Shown here in pieces: positions 27,532 through 37,918 of a stretch of DNA of 64,000 nt. Source of the DNA: Pseudomonas sp. AB6 (GTDB taxonomy: Bacteria; Pseudomonadota; Gammaproteobacteria; Pseudomonadales; Pseudomonadaceae); assembly GCF_034314105.1 (NCBI RefSeq), contig NZ_JAVIWJ010000001.1, positions 1,427,501-1,491,500 on the forward strand, in the 5' to 3' direction. Position numbers and translations under genes: made by a program. Below the pieces are notes generated by a model, which saw only the letters and a program-made list of their open reading frames with translations, did not search any database and was not told where the DNA came from. How positions within the stretch are numbered: the first letter of the stretch is position 1; each line of letters begins with the position of its first letter.

Positions 27532-27852
27532 TCAGGTCGCGGAGGGTTTACGGGGTGTGCCTGGCTTCTTTGCAGACGCTGCTACCGGAGCCGCTGCCGC
27601 TCTGGAAGTCGGTTTGGAGGCCGCTTTTGCGACGGGCTTGGACGCTACCGGCTGAGTGTCAGCTACGCCGTCAACCTTGGGCAGCTTGGGCTTGGCCGTC
27701 TTGCGCACATCCTTTTTATCGGGTGCCAACGCTTCAGCTTCGGCCAGTTTGCGGGCCATTTCCCAATGGCGCTCACCCTGGCCTTCAGGTTGCCCTTCTG
27801 ACTCCCAGATTTGGTACGCAAATTCCCGAATACGTTTCTCGTCGGCACTCAT
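27532..27852 (-). CDS. DUF2934 protein with Lys/Ala/Pro-rich tail
   Basis: 106 residues. The first 45 form a DUF2934 domain (RIREFAYQIWESEGQPEGQGERHW). The rest is a low-complexity, basic tail of Lys, Ala, Pro, Ser and Thr, histone H1-like in composition. The function is unknown, but the gene keeps this place between treY and glgX in other pseudomonads, suggesting a link to glucan/trehalose metabolism. Confidence 0.85.
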   Translation of the reverse strand: MSADEKRIREFAYQIWESEGQPEGQGERHWEMARKLAEAEALAPDKKDVRKTAKPKLPKVDGVADTQPVASKPVAKAASKPTSRAAAAPVAASAKKPGTPRKPSAT

Positions 27853-27869
27853 CTTGGCACTCCCAGGTA

Positions 27870-30665
27870 TTACACAGTTTGGATAATCAGGTTTACAGGA
27901 AACATTCCGAGTGCCGCACTAAGCAGCAGCTCCTCGCCCATCGAAACTGCCGCCTCGGAAAAGAGCCCCTTCCAACGATGGCTGGTCTCAGCAAATGGCA
28001 ACACCACTCGTGTGTCGCCCCAACTATCTGCATTGACTAATGGAGTTTGCGCGGTGCCCAATAGTTCAGTGATTAATCGCGGCACGATTACGACCGCATG
28101 GTGTCCGTCGCTCTCTCGCGCAAACGCCAGAACGTGATCGGCATATGTACCCAGCACGCGCAAGGGAATGTAACGACCTCGGCTGAACAACCGAGAATGT
28201 TGAGCACGCAGGTTAAGTGCACGATAGATCAACGCCTGCTTGATCCTGCCATCCTGCCAGTGCTCAATCAGCGCCTCAGGGCTCAGCGCTTGCGTGAGTG
28301 CCTCGACTCTAGCGGGATAGTCCACTGGACGACGGTTGTCTGGATCTACAAGACTAAAATCCCAAAATTCGGTGCCCTGATACAGATCAGGAACCCCTGG
28401 GGCGGTGATTCGCAACAATGCTTGAGTAAGGCTGTTTAGAGCACCAGCGACGGCAATACGATTCGCCGTAGCACCCAATGATTGGCGTAAGGCCAGGCCC
28501 TCAGGCGCCAACAGCAGCCCATTGAGGAAGTCTCGGCAAGCGTGTTCATACGGCTCATTCGGCGTGCTCCAGCTGCTTAATAACTTGGCCTCCCGAAGGG
28601 CTTTTTCTTGCCACTTAACTACCCGGTCTGCGAACGACTCGAACGCAGCCTCACCATCCATATTCAGCGGCCAACTACCGAGTAACGCCTGATAAAGCAT
28701 GAGTTCGTCACCGGCGCTGATGCTGACCTCGCCTACTTTTAACGGGCCTGCCAATTGTCGCCAGTGCTCGACTTGCTCGGCATACCAACCCGCGTATTCA
28801 CTTAATACTGCCAGCCGTGTGCGGGAGTCTTCGCCGCGCTTGTGATCATGGGTTGCGGTGGCCAATAGGTTGTCCGGAAAAAACTCGGCGCGACGTTGGC
28901 AGGCTGCATGAAAATGTTCGGGTGTTGCGCTGAAATGCTGAGGGTGAAAGCCAACGTCATTGCGCGAGAGCAGCACTGCTGAGCGGTAAAACGAGGTGTC
29001 CTCAACGGATTTGGCGGCGACCGGTGACGTTAGTTGCTGGAAGCGCACGCAAGCATTGCGGTGGAGCTTACGCAAGCGACCCAGTGGCAATTCACGCCAA
29101 GGTTGTCCGCCGAGCCAGCGCTGCAAATACTCCAGCACTGGCCAGTCAGCTTCGCTGAGGCTAAGTCGAGCGCCTTCGAGGGCCTGTTGAAAAAAACGGT
29201 CATCTTCGGCCGAGCGCCCACCTGCACTGATGTAGGTTCGGTAGATTGGAAAGTTAACCACAAGCGCCAGAAGCGCCCGGCGAATTGCGCCAAAGGTCAA
29301 ATCACGGCTCATGAGATCGCTGCGGGCTACTTGCAATAACGCCTGAGCGACGCTTTCAAAGTCACCGGCCAACGTGCCGTGCAACACCAAATTCCGAGCT
29401 TCCAGCACCTCCTGGTTGAAATCGGCGGTACGCCCGCTAAGCCGGCTCCATAGTTCGCCAAGGGGTGCTTCGCCGTTAGGGTCGTGCTGCAGCAACGACA
29501 CCTGATTCATGAATTCATAACCGGTGGTGCCATCGACACCCCAGTTCAACGGCAATTGTTCGTCAGGCCCGAGGATTTTTTCGACAAAAATGGGTATGTG
29601 ACTGATTTGACTCGCAACGGGGCGTTGCCAGAGCAGCCCCTGAACTCGTCGGCGCAGCTTTCGGCAGTAAGCACGTGGGTCCGCGAGGCCATCGATGTGA
29701 TCAACGCGTAAGCCGTCCACTAGGCCCTCGCTGATCATTTCGAAAATTTTACCGTGGGTCGCTTCGAACACTATCGGTCGTTCGACCCGCAAACCGCCAA
29801 GTTCATTGATATCGAAAAATCGTCGCCAATTGATGTCATCGCCCGCGGTACGCCAACTGGCCAAACGATAATGCTGCCGTTCCAGAAGTTGATGAAGTCG
29901 CTCAAAGCCTTGGGTTTCACTGGCGTCAAATTGCTTCAGACCACGCTCAATAGCCTTGAAGACATCCGGCTGCTGCGAGAGCTCAACCAATTCAGCACGG
30001 GCCTGTCGGGCGCGCTCATAGGCTTGCGGATAGTGTTCAAGTGCGGCAAAACGTTGGCTCAACCCAATGAGCTTCGGGTGTTGTGCCGCATCGAGCAGCG
30101 GGGCGTAGGTGCCGGGGTTGATGGGGAAGCGGTGCTGATAATGCTCAATGTAAAACCCACCAACAGTTGCATCGAATCGCAACGGAATTTCTCCCGCTTG
30201 CAGTACGGTGCCGTAGTCACTGCTCAGGAACGGCAGCAGTAATTGACCTTCAAGCAATGGATCAGGCGAGTGCCATTGAATGTCGAAAAAGTCGGCGTAT
30301 GGGCTGCGACGGCCCCACTCCAGCAGGTCCAACCACCATGGATTGTCCGAACCACCAACCGCCATGTGATTTGAAACGATGTCGAGGATCAGGCCCATGC
30401 CGTGTTTGCGCAACGCACTGACCAGCCGACGCAACGCAGGTTCGCCACCCAGTTCAGGATTGATCACCCGCGGATCGACCACGTCATAGCCATGCATTGA
30501 CCCGGCCCGGGCCTTGAGCAACGGCGAGGCGTACACGTGGCTGATTCCCAAGCGGGCGAAGTAGGGCACCAGCGGCACGGCGTCGTCTAGGGTAAACCCC
30601 TTATGAAATTGCAGCCGCTGAGTGGCGCGTAAAGGTTGTAACGATGGGTTAGGAGGGATATTCAT
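27870..30665 (-). CDS. treY: Maltooligosyl trehalose synthase TreY
   Basis: 931 residues, GH13. It converts the reducing-end alpha-1,4 link of maltooligosaccharides into a trehalose end. Diagnostic pieces are the N-terminal ATQRLQFHKGFTLDDA and LARLGISHVYASPLLKA, the nucleophile block VDGLRVDHIDGLADPR and the acid in FVEKILGPDEQLP. The start overlaps the malQ stop by 4 nt. Its product is the substrate of TreZ, encoded two genes upstream. Confidence 0.96.
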   Translation of the reverse strand: MNIPPNPSLQPLRATQRLQFHKGFTLDDAVPLVPYFARLGISHVYASPLLKARAGSMHGYDVVDPRVINPELGGEPALRRLVSALRKHGMGLILDIVSNHMAVGGSDNPWWLDLLEWGRRSPYADFFDIQWHSPDPLLEGQLLLPFLSSDYGTVLQAGEIPLRFDATVGGFYIEHYQHRFPINPGTYAPLLDAAQHPKLIGLSQRFAALEHYPQAYERARQARAELVELSQQPDVFKAIERGLKQFDASETQGFERLHQLLERQHYRLASWRTAGDDINWRRFFDINELGGLRVERPIVFEATHGKIFEMISEGLVDGLRVDHIDGLADPRAYCRKLRRRVQGLLWQRPVASQISHIPIFVEKILGPDEQLPLNWGVDGTTGYEFMNQVSLLQHDPNGEAPLGELWSRLSGRTADFNQEVLEARNLVLHGTLAGDFESVAQALLQVARSDLMSRDLTFGAIRRALLALVVNFPIYRTYISAGGRSAEDDRFFQQALEGARLSLSEADWPVLEYLQRWLGGQPWRELPLGRLRKLHRNACVRFQQLTSPVAAKSVEDTSFYRSAVLLSRNDVGFHPQHFSATPEHFHAACQRRAEFFPDNLLATATHDHKRGEDSRTRLAVLSEYAGWYAEQVEHWRQLAGPLKVGEVSISAGDELMLYQALLGSWPLNMDGEAAFESFADRVVKWQEKALREAKLLSSWSTPNEPYEHACRDFLNGLLLAPEGLALRQSLGATANRIAVAGALNSLTQALLRITAPGVPDLYQGTEFWDFSLVDPDNRRPVDYPARVEALTQALSPEALIEHWQDGRIKQALIYRALNLRAQHSRLFSRGRYIPLRVLGTYADHVLAFARESDGHHAVVIVPRLITELLGTAQTPLVNADSWGDTRVVLPFAETSHRWKGLFSEAAVSMGEELLLSAALGMFPVNLIIQTV

Positions 30666-32740
30666 TGATCACGCTCCGCAGCTTGTAGCCGTGCTTGCGA
30701 TAGCAATTCAAGACGGCGGGCAGCAGTTTCATCATCAAGCAACGTTGCACTGTCCCCAGGAAGTCGTCGGCGCCAGTTGGGATGGCTATCGATGGTGCCT
30801 GGCAAATTTGATTGCTCTTCAACGCCAAGTGCGTCCTCCATTGGCAGCAGCACCAGCGGCGCACGGGTATGACCTAGATAGCGGACACTGGCATCCACAA
30901 TCTGCGCGGTTTCATTGAGAGAGTCGCGAAAGTTTGCCCAGTCTTGGCTCAATGCTTGACGCAGTCCTTCGCGCTCGCGCTGTCGGTTATCTCGCGCTTG
31001 GCACTCAGTGTCTTCATCGATCAGGCCCAGGCCCCGACTCCAATCGATATCCAGTTCATTCCACCAACCGGTAAGCGTTGGCAAATCGTGGGTGCTGGTG
31101 GTGGCCAACGCTTCGCCGGACCATTTCAGAATCGGTTTGAAATGGGCGTTGTCTTGTTCAAACAATAGGACGCGCATGCCGAGAATTGCTCTGGCTGACA
31201 GCTTGTCGTGCATGCCTTCGGGAACGGTGCCGAGGTCTTCGCCGAGCACCACTGCTTCGTGACGCAAGGATTCCAGGGCGAGCAAACGTAGCATGTCGTC
31301 CAACGGGTAGTTGAGATAGGCGCCCTCGCTGGGCGACGAGCCAACCGGCACCACCCACAGGCGTTGCAAGCCCATGACATGGTCAATACGCAAGCCGCCG
31401 GCGTGAGCAAAATTAGCTCGGAGCATCTCGATAAACGCCCGGAAACCGTTTCGTTTCAAGCCATTGGGTGAAAACGCTGAAATTCCCCAACTCTGCCCTG
31501 AGCGATTGAGGATGTCTGGCGGGGCGCCCACGGTCAGTGCTGACAGCAACTCATCCTGCCGGCTCCAGGCCTGGCTGCCCGCGCCGTCTGCGCCGACGGC
31601 CAGGTCGGCAATCAGGCCCACGCGCATGCCGCTGCTGCGTGCTGCGACTTGCGCACGCTGCAGCCCTTGTGCAATCAACCATTGGGCGAAGGCATGGAAA
31701 CGAATTTCGTCGCGGTATTCGTCCGCGAAGTCAGCTACAGCTGTGCTTTGCGGGTTTTTAAATTCTTCTGGCCATTCACGCCAATCCTGGCTCATGCCAC
31801 GGGAAAGGCATTGCGCCTGCAGCGCTTCAAAGCGGCAGTGATTTTCTAGCGCTTCGCCGCCCTTACTACAAAAGCTGACAAAATCTTCATTCAGCGGATG
31901 CGTGCCATTGCTGAAGCTCGCATACAGAGCGTGTAGCAGCTTCCATTTGGCCGCCGCTGCTGCTGGCCAATCGATCAGCGGCAGCCCTTCAAGACGCTCG
32001 AATTCATCGTCTAGCTCGGTATTTTCAAGCGCCACGCGCAAGTCGCGCTCACCGAGGATGGTGCCTGGGGAGGCATACAAGCTATTAAGGAATAAACGGC
32101 TAGAGGGTGAGTAGGGGCTGTAACGATGGGGGTCGCTGGCAAACATTGCGTGCATCGGGCTGATCGCAACTGCGTCGGCGCCGCGTTCTCCGGCAGCGCG
32201 AACGAAAGACTCTAAGGCCTGGATGTCACCAAATCCACCGTCACCTTGGCGCCGCAAGGAATACAGCTGCACGGTCAAACCCCATACCCGTGGGGTGGGT
32301 GTCTCGATTGCCATGGCCATGCTGAAGCAGGTTTTCGGTGCTACCGCTATCGTCAGGGACTGGCCGTCGATCAGCAACCGGTGGTAGCCGACAACCCCCG
32401 GCGTCGGCAGCTGCACGGTTTCAGTCAGTTCGCCGTTGAGGGTGACGCCTTCTTCAAGCTCCAGCACAAAAGGAGTATGGGGTGCGAACCAGCTCGAAAG
32501 ATCCAGCGTATGACCGTCATCCACCGTCAGCAGGGGCGGCGCGCTGTGTTGTATATCCGACTCGCTCAAACGTTGCAGGCTGATTTCAATATCGTGAGTG
32601 CTATAGGCGGGGTATCCGAGGCCTTCCAGCACTCTGCACAATACGTCTGGGGCGACGGTTTGTGGCCGTCCGTTAGCGTCGACCCAGTGGACCGACAGCC
32701 CCGCGCGAATTGCCAATCCATGGAGTTGCTCATTGCTCAT
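30662..32740 (-). CDS. malQ: 4-alpha-glucanotransferase MalQ (amylomaltase)
   Basis: 692 residues, GH77. Catalytic blocks are GLRIDHVMGLQRLWVVP (nucleophile) and VVLGEDLGTVPEGM (acid). It shuffles glucan chains, lengthening the short maltooligosaccharides made by GlgX so that TreY can use them. The ATG at 32740 has GGAGG 6 nt upstream inside the treZ 3' end; the 11-nt overlap indicates coupling. An upstream in-frame start at 32758 is less likely. Confidence 0.95.
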   Translation of the reverse strand: MSNEQLHGLAIRAGLSVHWVDANGRPQTVAPDVLCRVLEGLGYPAYSTHDIEISLQRLSESDIQHSAPPLLTVDDGHTLDLSSWFAPHTPFVLELEEGVTLNGELTETVQLPTPGVVGYHRLLIDGQSLTIAVAPKTCFSMAMAIETPTPRVWGLTVQLYSLRRQGDGGFGDIQALESFVRAAGERGADAVAISPMHAMFASDPHRYSPYSPSSRLFLNSLYASPGTILGERDLRVALENTELDDEFERLEGLPLIDWPAAAAAKWKLLHALYASFSNGTHPLNEDFVSFCSKGGEALENHCRFEALQAQCLSRGMSQDWREWPEEFKNPQSTAVADFADEYRDEIRFHAFAQWLIAQGLQRAQVAARSSGMRVGLIADLAVGADGAGSQAWSRQDELLSALTVGAPPDILNRSGQSWGISAFSPNGLKRNGFRAFIEMLRANFAHAGGLRIDHVMGLQRLWVVPVGSSPSEGAYLNYPLDDMLRLLALESLRHEAVVLGEDLGTVPEGMHDKLSARAILGMRVLLFEQDNAHFKPILKWSGEALATTSTHDLPTLTGWWNELDIDWSRGLGLIDEDTECQARDNRQREREGLRQALSQDWANFRDSLNETAQIVDASVRYLGHTRAPLVLLPMEDALGVEEQSNLPGTIDSHPNWRRRLPGDSATLLDDETAARRLELLSQARLQAAERDQ

Positions 32741-34544
32741 CCTGTTCCTCCAAAACATCGATCGCTGTCAGGCTGACAATTGCCGTGTAGGGGTTGAGGG
32801 TGCCGTGCCGAGAAAGTTCTGCTGCATGCGGCGGAGTTTCAAAAAGTACGGTGCCGCGTTCACAGGGGAATACATCAACCGCACGTTCGCCCAAGTTCAA
32901 GTCCATGCGTAAAACGCTACCATCGCCCATGCGCCAGCGTGCAATCAGGGCTCCGCGGCCCAGCACATTGGCCTCCAGAGGTTCGGCTCCAACAAGGCGC
33001 GGCATGATGTATTGGTGACGCAAAGAAAGCAGTTGCTTGTACAGTGCGAGCCACTGCTGGTGATCGGTCCCTTGATCGGTTTCTAAAAACACTACGTCAA
33101 AGGCCGGACGCGACTTCTCGAAGGTGCTTCGGGCATTTGGGTCAGGAATACTCTCGCGTGTTTTCTCGTCGGAGAACGCCGGAAAATCAGCAAATTCGCT
33201 ACGACGACCTTCACGTACTGCTTTGGCCAACTCGCCGTGGTGACTGGTGAAAAACAGAAACGGTTCGCTAGCAGCCCAGTCATCACCCATGAACATCAAT
33301 GGGATCATCGGCGACAGCAGCAACAACACGGTGGCGGTGCGCAGAGCGGCACCTGGGGTTAACAGCGGAAGACGTTCGCCGTACGCCCGATTACCTATCT
33401 GGTCGTGATTTTGCAAAAACAACACGAATGAACTAGGCGGCAAATGCCCACTCGGTTCGCCCCGTTGGTGGCCATGACGATTGTCTTCGCCCTGGAAAAC
33501 GAAGCCTTCGCTTAGGCAACGGGCCAGTTTTTGTGTGGGGTCGTTGGCAAAGTCAGCGTAGTAAGCGTCGCTTTCGTCGGTTAGCAATACGTGCAGCGCG
33601 TTGTGCCCGTCGTCGTTCCACTGAGCATCAAAGCCTTCTTCCAGCAAACTGGCCGCGTTGTGCTCATTTTCCAAATTCAGCCAAACCACTCTGGGCGCAT
33701 CAATGCGCTGACGTACTTGCGCTGCAAATTCTTTAAGAAACGTAGGGTCTTTGATCTGGTGCACTGCATCCAGTCGCAAACCATCGAAGCGATAGTCCAA
33801 TAACCACATCAGTGCATTGTCGATAAAAAAATCGCGGACTTCGCGGCGACGAAAATCGATAGCAGCGCCCCAAGGCGTTTTAATATCTTCGCGGAAAAAC
33901 CCCTTGGCGTAATTGCCCAAGTAGTTGCCGTCTGGCCCAAAATGGTTGTAGACCACGTCCAAAATAACCATCAAGCCGTGCCCGTGAGCGGCGTCGATCA
34001 AGGCTTTTAGCTGGTCGGGGGTACCGTAGGAAGATTGTGGCGCATAGGGCAGGACTCCGTCATAGCCCCAGTTGCGATCACCGGGAAATTGCGCCAAAGG
34101 CATTAGCTCGATGGCGGTGATGCCTAGTCCTGCAAGGCGCGGCAGCAGTTTTTCGACCTCGGCAAAACCGCCAAGCACACCAACATGCAGCTCATAGATA
34201 ACCGCTTCATGCCACGGACGTCCTGCCCATTCAGGGTGTTTCCACGGATAAGTAGAGTGATTGATTACTCGGCTTGAAGAATGCACATCGCCAGATTGAG
34301 CCCGTGAGGCTGGATCGGGCACTTCCAGATCATCGTCGATCTTATAGCGATACAAAGTTCCGGCAGGGCAATAGGTCTCCAGCACGAACCAGCCATTGGT
34401 CTGCGACAACATCATTGCTGACGGCTGGTCGTCAAACTCGACACTTACGGATTGGGCGTCCGGCGCCCATAGGGCAAACCGGGTATGTTCTACATCCAAC
34501 ATGACAGCGCCGTGGCGCCAGTTTTTATCCGTGCGCATAGGCAT
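32730..34544 (-). CDS. treZ: Malto-oligosyltrehalose trehalohydrolase TreZ
   Basis: 604 residues. An N-terminal CBM48-like domain (FALWAPDAQSVSVEFDD) precedes a GH13 barrel with DVVYNHFGPDGNYL, the nucleophile block FDGLRLDAVHQI and FLQNHDQIGNRAYGER. It releases trehalose from the TreY product, completing the trehalose-from-glucan route. AAAGGGG precedes the ATG. It lies 14 nt downstream of glgA. Confidence 0.95.
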   Translation of the reverse strand: MPMRTDKNWRHGAVMLDVEHTRFALWAPDAQSVSVEFDDQPSAMMLSQTNGWFVLETYCPAGTLYRYKIDDDLEVPDPASRAQSGDVHSSSRVINHSTYPWKHPEWAGRPWHEAVIYELHVGVLGGFAEVEKLLPRLAGLGITAIELMPLAQFPGDRNWGYDGVLPYAPQSSYGTPDQLKALIDAAHGHGLMVILDVVYNHFGPDGNYLGNYAKGFFREDIKTPWGAAIDFRRREVRDFFIDNALMWLLDYRFDGLRLDAVHQIKDPTFLKEFAAQVRQRIDAPRVVWLNLENEHNAASLLEEGFDAQWNDDGHNALHVLLTDESDAYYADFANDPTQKLARCLSEGFVFQGEDNRHGHQRGEPSGHLPPSSFVLFLQNHDQIGNRAYGERLPLLTPGAALRTATVLLLLSPMIPLMFMGDDWAASEPFLFFTSHHGELAKAVREGRRSEFADFPAFSDEKTRESIPDPNARSTFEKSRPAFDVVFLETDQGTDHQQWLALYKQLLSLRHQYIMPRLVGAEPLEANVLGRGALIARWRMGDGSVLRMDLNLGERAVDVFPCERGTVLFETPPHAAELSRHGTLNPYTAIVSLTAIDVLEEQDEQ

Positions 34545-34558
34545 TCGTTCAACCCCTT

Positions 34559-36145
34559 TTAATTGTGGACAGTTGCACCCACATTCTTTTTCAGAAGCTC
34601 CTGGTACAGCTCTGCGTAAGGTTCAACCGCTTGATGCCAGTTGAAGGGTGCGGCCATTGCGCGGCAACGCATTGCATTGAGAAGCTCGGGATTTGCGAAC
34701 ACTTTGATCGCCCTGGTTAGTGCCTCCGCGTAGCTTTCTATGGTGGCGTCTTCAAACAAGAAACCGGTGACACCATCCTCAATGGTGTCAGCCAGGCCAC
34801 CGGTATTACGCGCTACCGGCAATGAACCGAAACGCTGAGCGTACATTTGGCTCAAGCCGCAGGGTTCGTAGCGCGAAGGCATCAATAGAAAGTCGCTGCC
34901 TGCGAACATTCGGCGGGCATCGGTTTCATTGAACCCGACGCGAACGCTGACCTGACCGGGAAAGCGCAGCGCTAAAGCACGCATCGCGTCTTCTTCCTCT
35001 GGTTCGCCGCGGCCGATAATCGCGATTTGACCGCCCGAATTGACTATGTGCTCAGCTACACCAATGGTCAGGTCCAGCCCTTTTTGGAACACCAACCGTG
35101 AAACAACTGCAAAGAGCGGCCCCTTCGACGGTTTAAGCTCAAACAGTTCACGCACATAGTCGGCGTTGATTTCCTTGCGCTGCCATTCATTGGGCTCAAA
35201 CCGGCAAATCAAGTGTTCATCCGTAGCGGCATCCCAACTGGCATCGATGCCGTTTGGAATGCCGCTCAGTAGGCCTTGCTCGGCTTTGCTTTGTAAAAAC
35301 CCCTCAAGCCCGCAACCGAACGCCGGGGTGGTGATTTCCTTGGCGTAGGTCGCGCTGACGGTGGTGATGTGACTGGCGTACGCCATGCCAGCCTTGATAA
35401 ACGAAAGCTTGCCGTAGAACTCCATGCCTTCGGCACCAAGGGCCTGATCGGGAATACCCAACTCACGATTACAACCGGTACTGACCGTCCCTTGATACGC
35501 AAGATTATGAATCGTAAAAATGCTCGGGGTACTCTGCCCACGCCACTTCATGTAGGCAGGTGCCAGGCCGGCAGGCCAGTCGTGGGCATGAACCAACTCG
35601 GGGCACCATTGGGTTTTTACCGCACCTGCAGCAAAATCAGCGGCGGCAAGGCCCAATCGAGCAAAGCGAATATGGTTGTCCGACCAGTCACGGCCGTTGT
35701 TGTCACCATAAGGCGTACCTTCGCGCTCGTATAACTCGGGGCAGATCAGGACATAAATGACCAGACCGTCTTTCATATCCATCCGGCCAATTTTGCACGG
35801 CGGTAGAGCGGCATAACCGCTTAACTCACTAATAACGTGAATCGGATTTCCGCTATTTAATACTTGTGGATAGCCAGGAATCAGCACTCGGACATCGTGC
35901 AGGTGACGCATGGCTCGCGGCAGTGCAGCAGATACATCGCCAAGCCCTCCGGTTTTCACCAGATCAGCTAACTCCGACGTCACGAATAGGATCTTTCTTC
36001 TATTCGTCAGGGTCGTAACCGTCGGCTGTGAGGTCGGCAGCATCAGTGGAGCGCTCGTCGATGCGAAGACCGGCAGATGGGTCGGCTCGCTGGCCGGCTG
36101 ATGAAAACTCTCTCCCTTCTGGGTTTTGACAGCGGCGCTAATCAT
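34559..36145 (-). CDS. glgA: Glycogen synthase GlgA
   Basis: 528 residues, GT5. After a roughly 48-residue N-terminal extension rich in Ser, Thr and Pro, the protein shows FVTSELADLVKTGGLGDV (nucleotide-sugar binding) and, near the C-terminus, LLMPSRYEPCGLSQMYAQRFG. It extends alpha-1,4-glucan from ADP-glucose; some GlgA proteins instead make maltose-1-phosphate for GlgE. No glgB, glgE or treS is in the window. It is the first gene of the run that ends at the GT2 gene at 22099. Confidence 0.95.
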   Translation of the reverse strand: MISAAVKTQKGESFHQPASEPTHLPVFASTSAPLMLPTSQPTVTTLTNRRKILFVTSELADLVKTGGLGDVSAALPRAMRHLHDVRVLIPGYPQVLNSGNPIHVISELSGYAALPPCKIGRMDMKDGLVIYVLICPELYEREGTPYGDNNGRDWSDNHIRFARLGLAAADFAAGAVKTQWCPELVHAHDWPAGLAPAYMKWRGQSTPSIFTIHNLAYQGTVSTGCNRELGIPDQALGAEGMEFYGKLSFIKAGMAYASHITTVSATYAKEITTPAFGCGLEGFLQSKAEQGLLSGIPNGIDASWDAATDEHLICRFEPNEWQRKEINADYVRELFELKPSKGPLFAVVSRLVFQKGLDLTIGVAEHIVNSGGQIAIIGRGEPEEEDAMRALALRFPGQVSVRVGFNETDARRMFAGSDFLLMPSRYEPCGLSQMYAQRFGSLPVARNTGGLADTIEDGVTGFLFEDATIESYAEALTRAIKVFANPELLNAMRCRAMAAPFNWHQAVEPYAELYQELLKKNVGATVHN

Positions 36146-36940
36146 CTTTTTCTCCCGTTATAAATACAGTGTTGGTGCAGCTCTCGACTTGTTATTAGCC
36201 ATTCCATACGGCTGAGCACACAAGCGCTACGCAAGAACGGTACCCATTTACCGGATGCGTGATAGCAGAAAAGGGGGCAGAGCCCTAACTCGGGTTACGC
36301 CAATAGCTTAGGCTCTCTTTCATGATGACCCACCGATGTATCAGAAAGTTTCGATTATTTTTTCAAAGTGGCGTGGCGTGGGGGTCTGGGTCCAATAGGC
36401 CGGGTTCCAATGAAATATTACAAGCCATTTATTAGCTGAAACGCACTTTTTTGAGGTATGTCAAGTAGAGCGCTGAGACCAAGACCATTGGTCGGATTGT
36501 TCGACAATGACCTGTAACGTCGGCCTTCTGAAATAAATCCGCTTAATAACTCGCCTGCAATCACTAGTGAACCTTAAGCAGCGCCATTTTCCAGTGCGTA
36601 CTTTTCGTATTTAAGGAAAAATTTGGCTAATTTGTGTGCACAAAAAAAACGCCTCGTACTGACTCGGTTGGATTGGGGTAAAAAGAGGGCAACATTGATA
36701 GCCGGAGCGGCAAGATGCAGCGCATCAGGGACCAGACCCACAGCGGAACGTTAACAGGCGTATCTGGTCCGAACACTCGTGACCCACGCCTGCGCACCTT
36801 CTGAAAAATATTGAAACAGGCAGGCTCACCCAGGCCCCCTGCCTTCGACATATTCTGGTACGAATGCTGCGCACTACTGGTTACGTACCGCTGGGCTATA
36901 AGGTGAGGCACCCCTTTCTTCGTATTAAGGAGCACGCCAC
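36146..36940. other. Long intergenic region between divergent glgA and gnd
   Basis: About 795 nt without a credible gene. It must carry the promoters of both operons. Visible structures are TTTGTG-TG-CACAAA (36631-36644) and an 8-bp inverted repeat GGACCAGA/TCTGGTCC (36729-36770) with a 26-nt loop. A 102-codon minus-strand ORF overlapping this region (36627-36935) has no family resemblance and is not called. I could not place firm promoters or a HexR-type operator. Confidence 0.5.
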
Positions 36941-37918
36941 ATGCAACTTGGGATTATTGGACTGGGCCGCATGGGCGGCAATATCGCAAGACGGTTGATG
37001 CTTAATGGCCATACAACGGTTGTGTTTGATCGCGATGAAAGCGCTCGCGTCGTGCTAGCTAAAGAGGGCGCTACCGCTGCGGTTGACCTCAATGAACTGG
37101 TTGCCCGGTTAGAAAAACCGCGTGCGGTGTGGGTCATGCTTCCGGCGGGCGCTCCTACCGAAGACACGATTAATACCCTAAGTGAAATGTTGGAACCCGG
37201 CGATGTAATCATCGACGGGGGCAACAGCTTCTACAAAGACGATATGCGTCGTGCCCAGATGCTGACTAAGAAGCAACTGCATTATGTTGATGTCGGTACG
37301 TCAGGAGGAGTGTGGGGTCTGGAACGCGGCTACTGCATGATGATCGGTGGGGACTCCGCCGTAGTTGAGCATCTGGATCCGCTATTCGATAGCCTTGCTC
37401 CCGGTTACGGTTCTATTGAGCGAACCAAGGATCGTAACGCCACCGATGACCGTGCCGAGCGCGGTTATATTCATGCTGGCCCGGCTGGTTCCGGACATTT
37501 CGTAAAAATGATTCACAACGGCATCGAGTACGGAATGATGCAGGCGTTCGCCGAAGGGTTCGACATTCTCAAGATGAAGAACTCGGAAAACTTGCCGTCT
37601 GAGCAACGCTTCGATCTCAATGTTGCCGATATCGCTGAAGTTTGGCGTCGGGGCAGCGTGGTTTCTTCTTGGCTGCTGGACCTAACCGCTGATGCGCTGG
37701 CCACTGATCCTCAGCTCAATGCTTACTCCGGCAATGTGGCCGACAGTGGCGAAGGTCGCTGGACCATTGATGCGGCGATGGAGCAATCAGTGCCAGTGCC
37801 AGTGCTCTCCAGCGCATTGTTTGCTCGATTCCGCTCGCGGCAGGAAAGCACCTATGGCGATAAAATGCTCTCAGCCATGCGGTTCGGTTTTGGCGGCCAT
37901 AAAGAAGGACCAAAATAA
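36941..37918 (+). CDS. gnd: 6-phosphogluconate dehydrogenase, decarboxylating (short NAD-type)
   Basis: 325 residues, the short form (YqeC/GntZ-like) common in pseudomonads rather than the roughly 470-residue enterobacterial form. It shows the Rossmann motif [27 protein letters not shown], and the catalytic [19 protein letters not shown]. It makes ribulose-5-phosphate, CO2 and NAD(P)H. AAGGAG precedes the ATG. Its stop overlaps the zwf start by 1 nt (TAATG). Confidence 0.94.
   Translation: MQLGIIGLGRMGGNIARRLMLNGHTTVVFDRDESARVVLAKEGATAAVDLNELVARLEKPRAVWVMLPAGAPTEDTINTLSEMLEPGDVIIDGGNSFYKDDMRRAQMLTKKQLHYVDVGTSGGVWGLERGYCMMIGGDSAVVEHLDPLFDSLAPGYGSIERTKDRNATDDRAERGYIHAGPAGSGHFVKMIHNGIEYGMMQAFAEGFDILKMKNSENLPSEQRFDLNVADIAEVWRRGSVVSSWLLDLTADALATDPQLNAYSGNVADSGEGRWTIDAAMEQSVPVPVLSSALFARFRSRQESTYGDKMLSAMRFGFGGHKEGPK

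Noticed and set aside
36627..36935. 102-codon minus-strand frame upstream of gnd
   Set aside because: No ribosome-binding site or family resemblance; it overlaps the gnd leader and seems non-coding.
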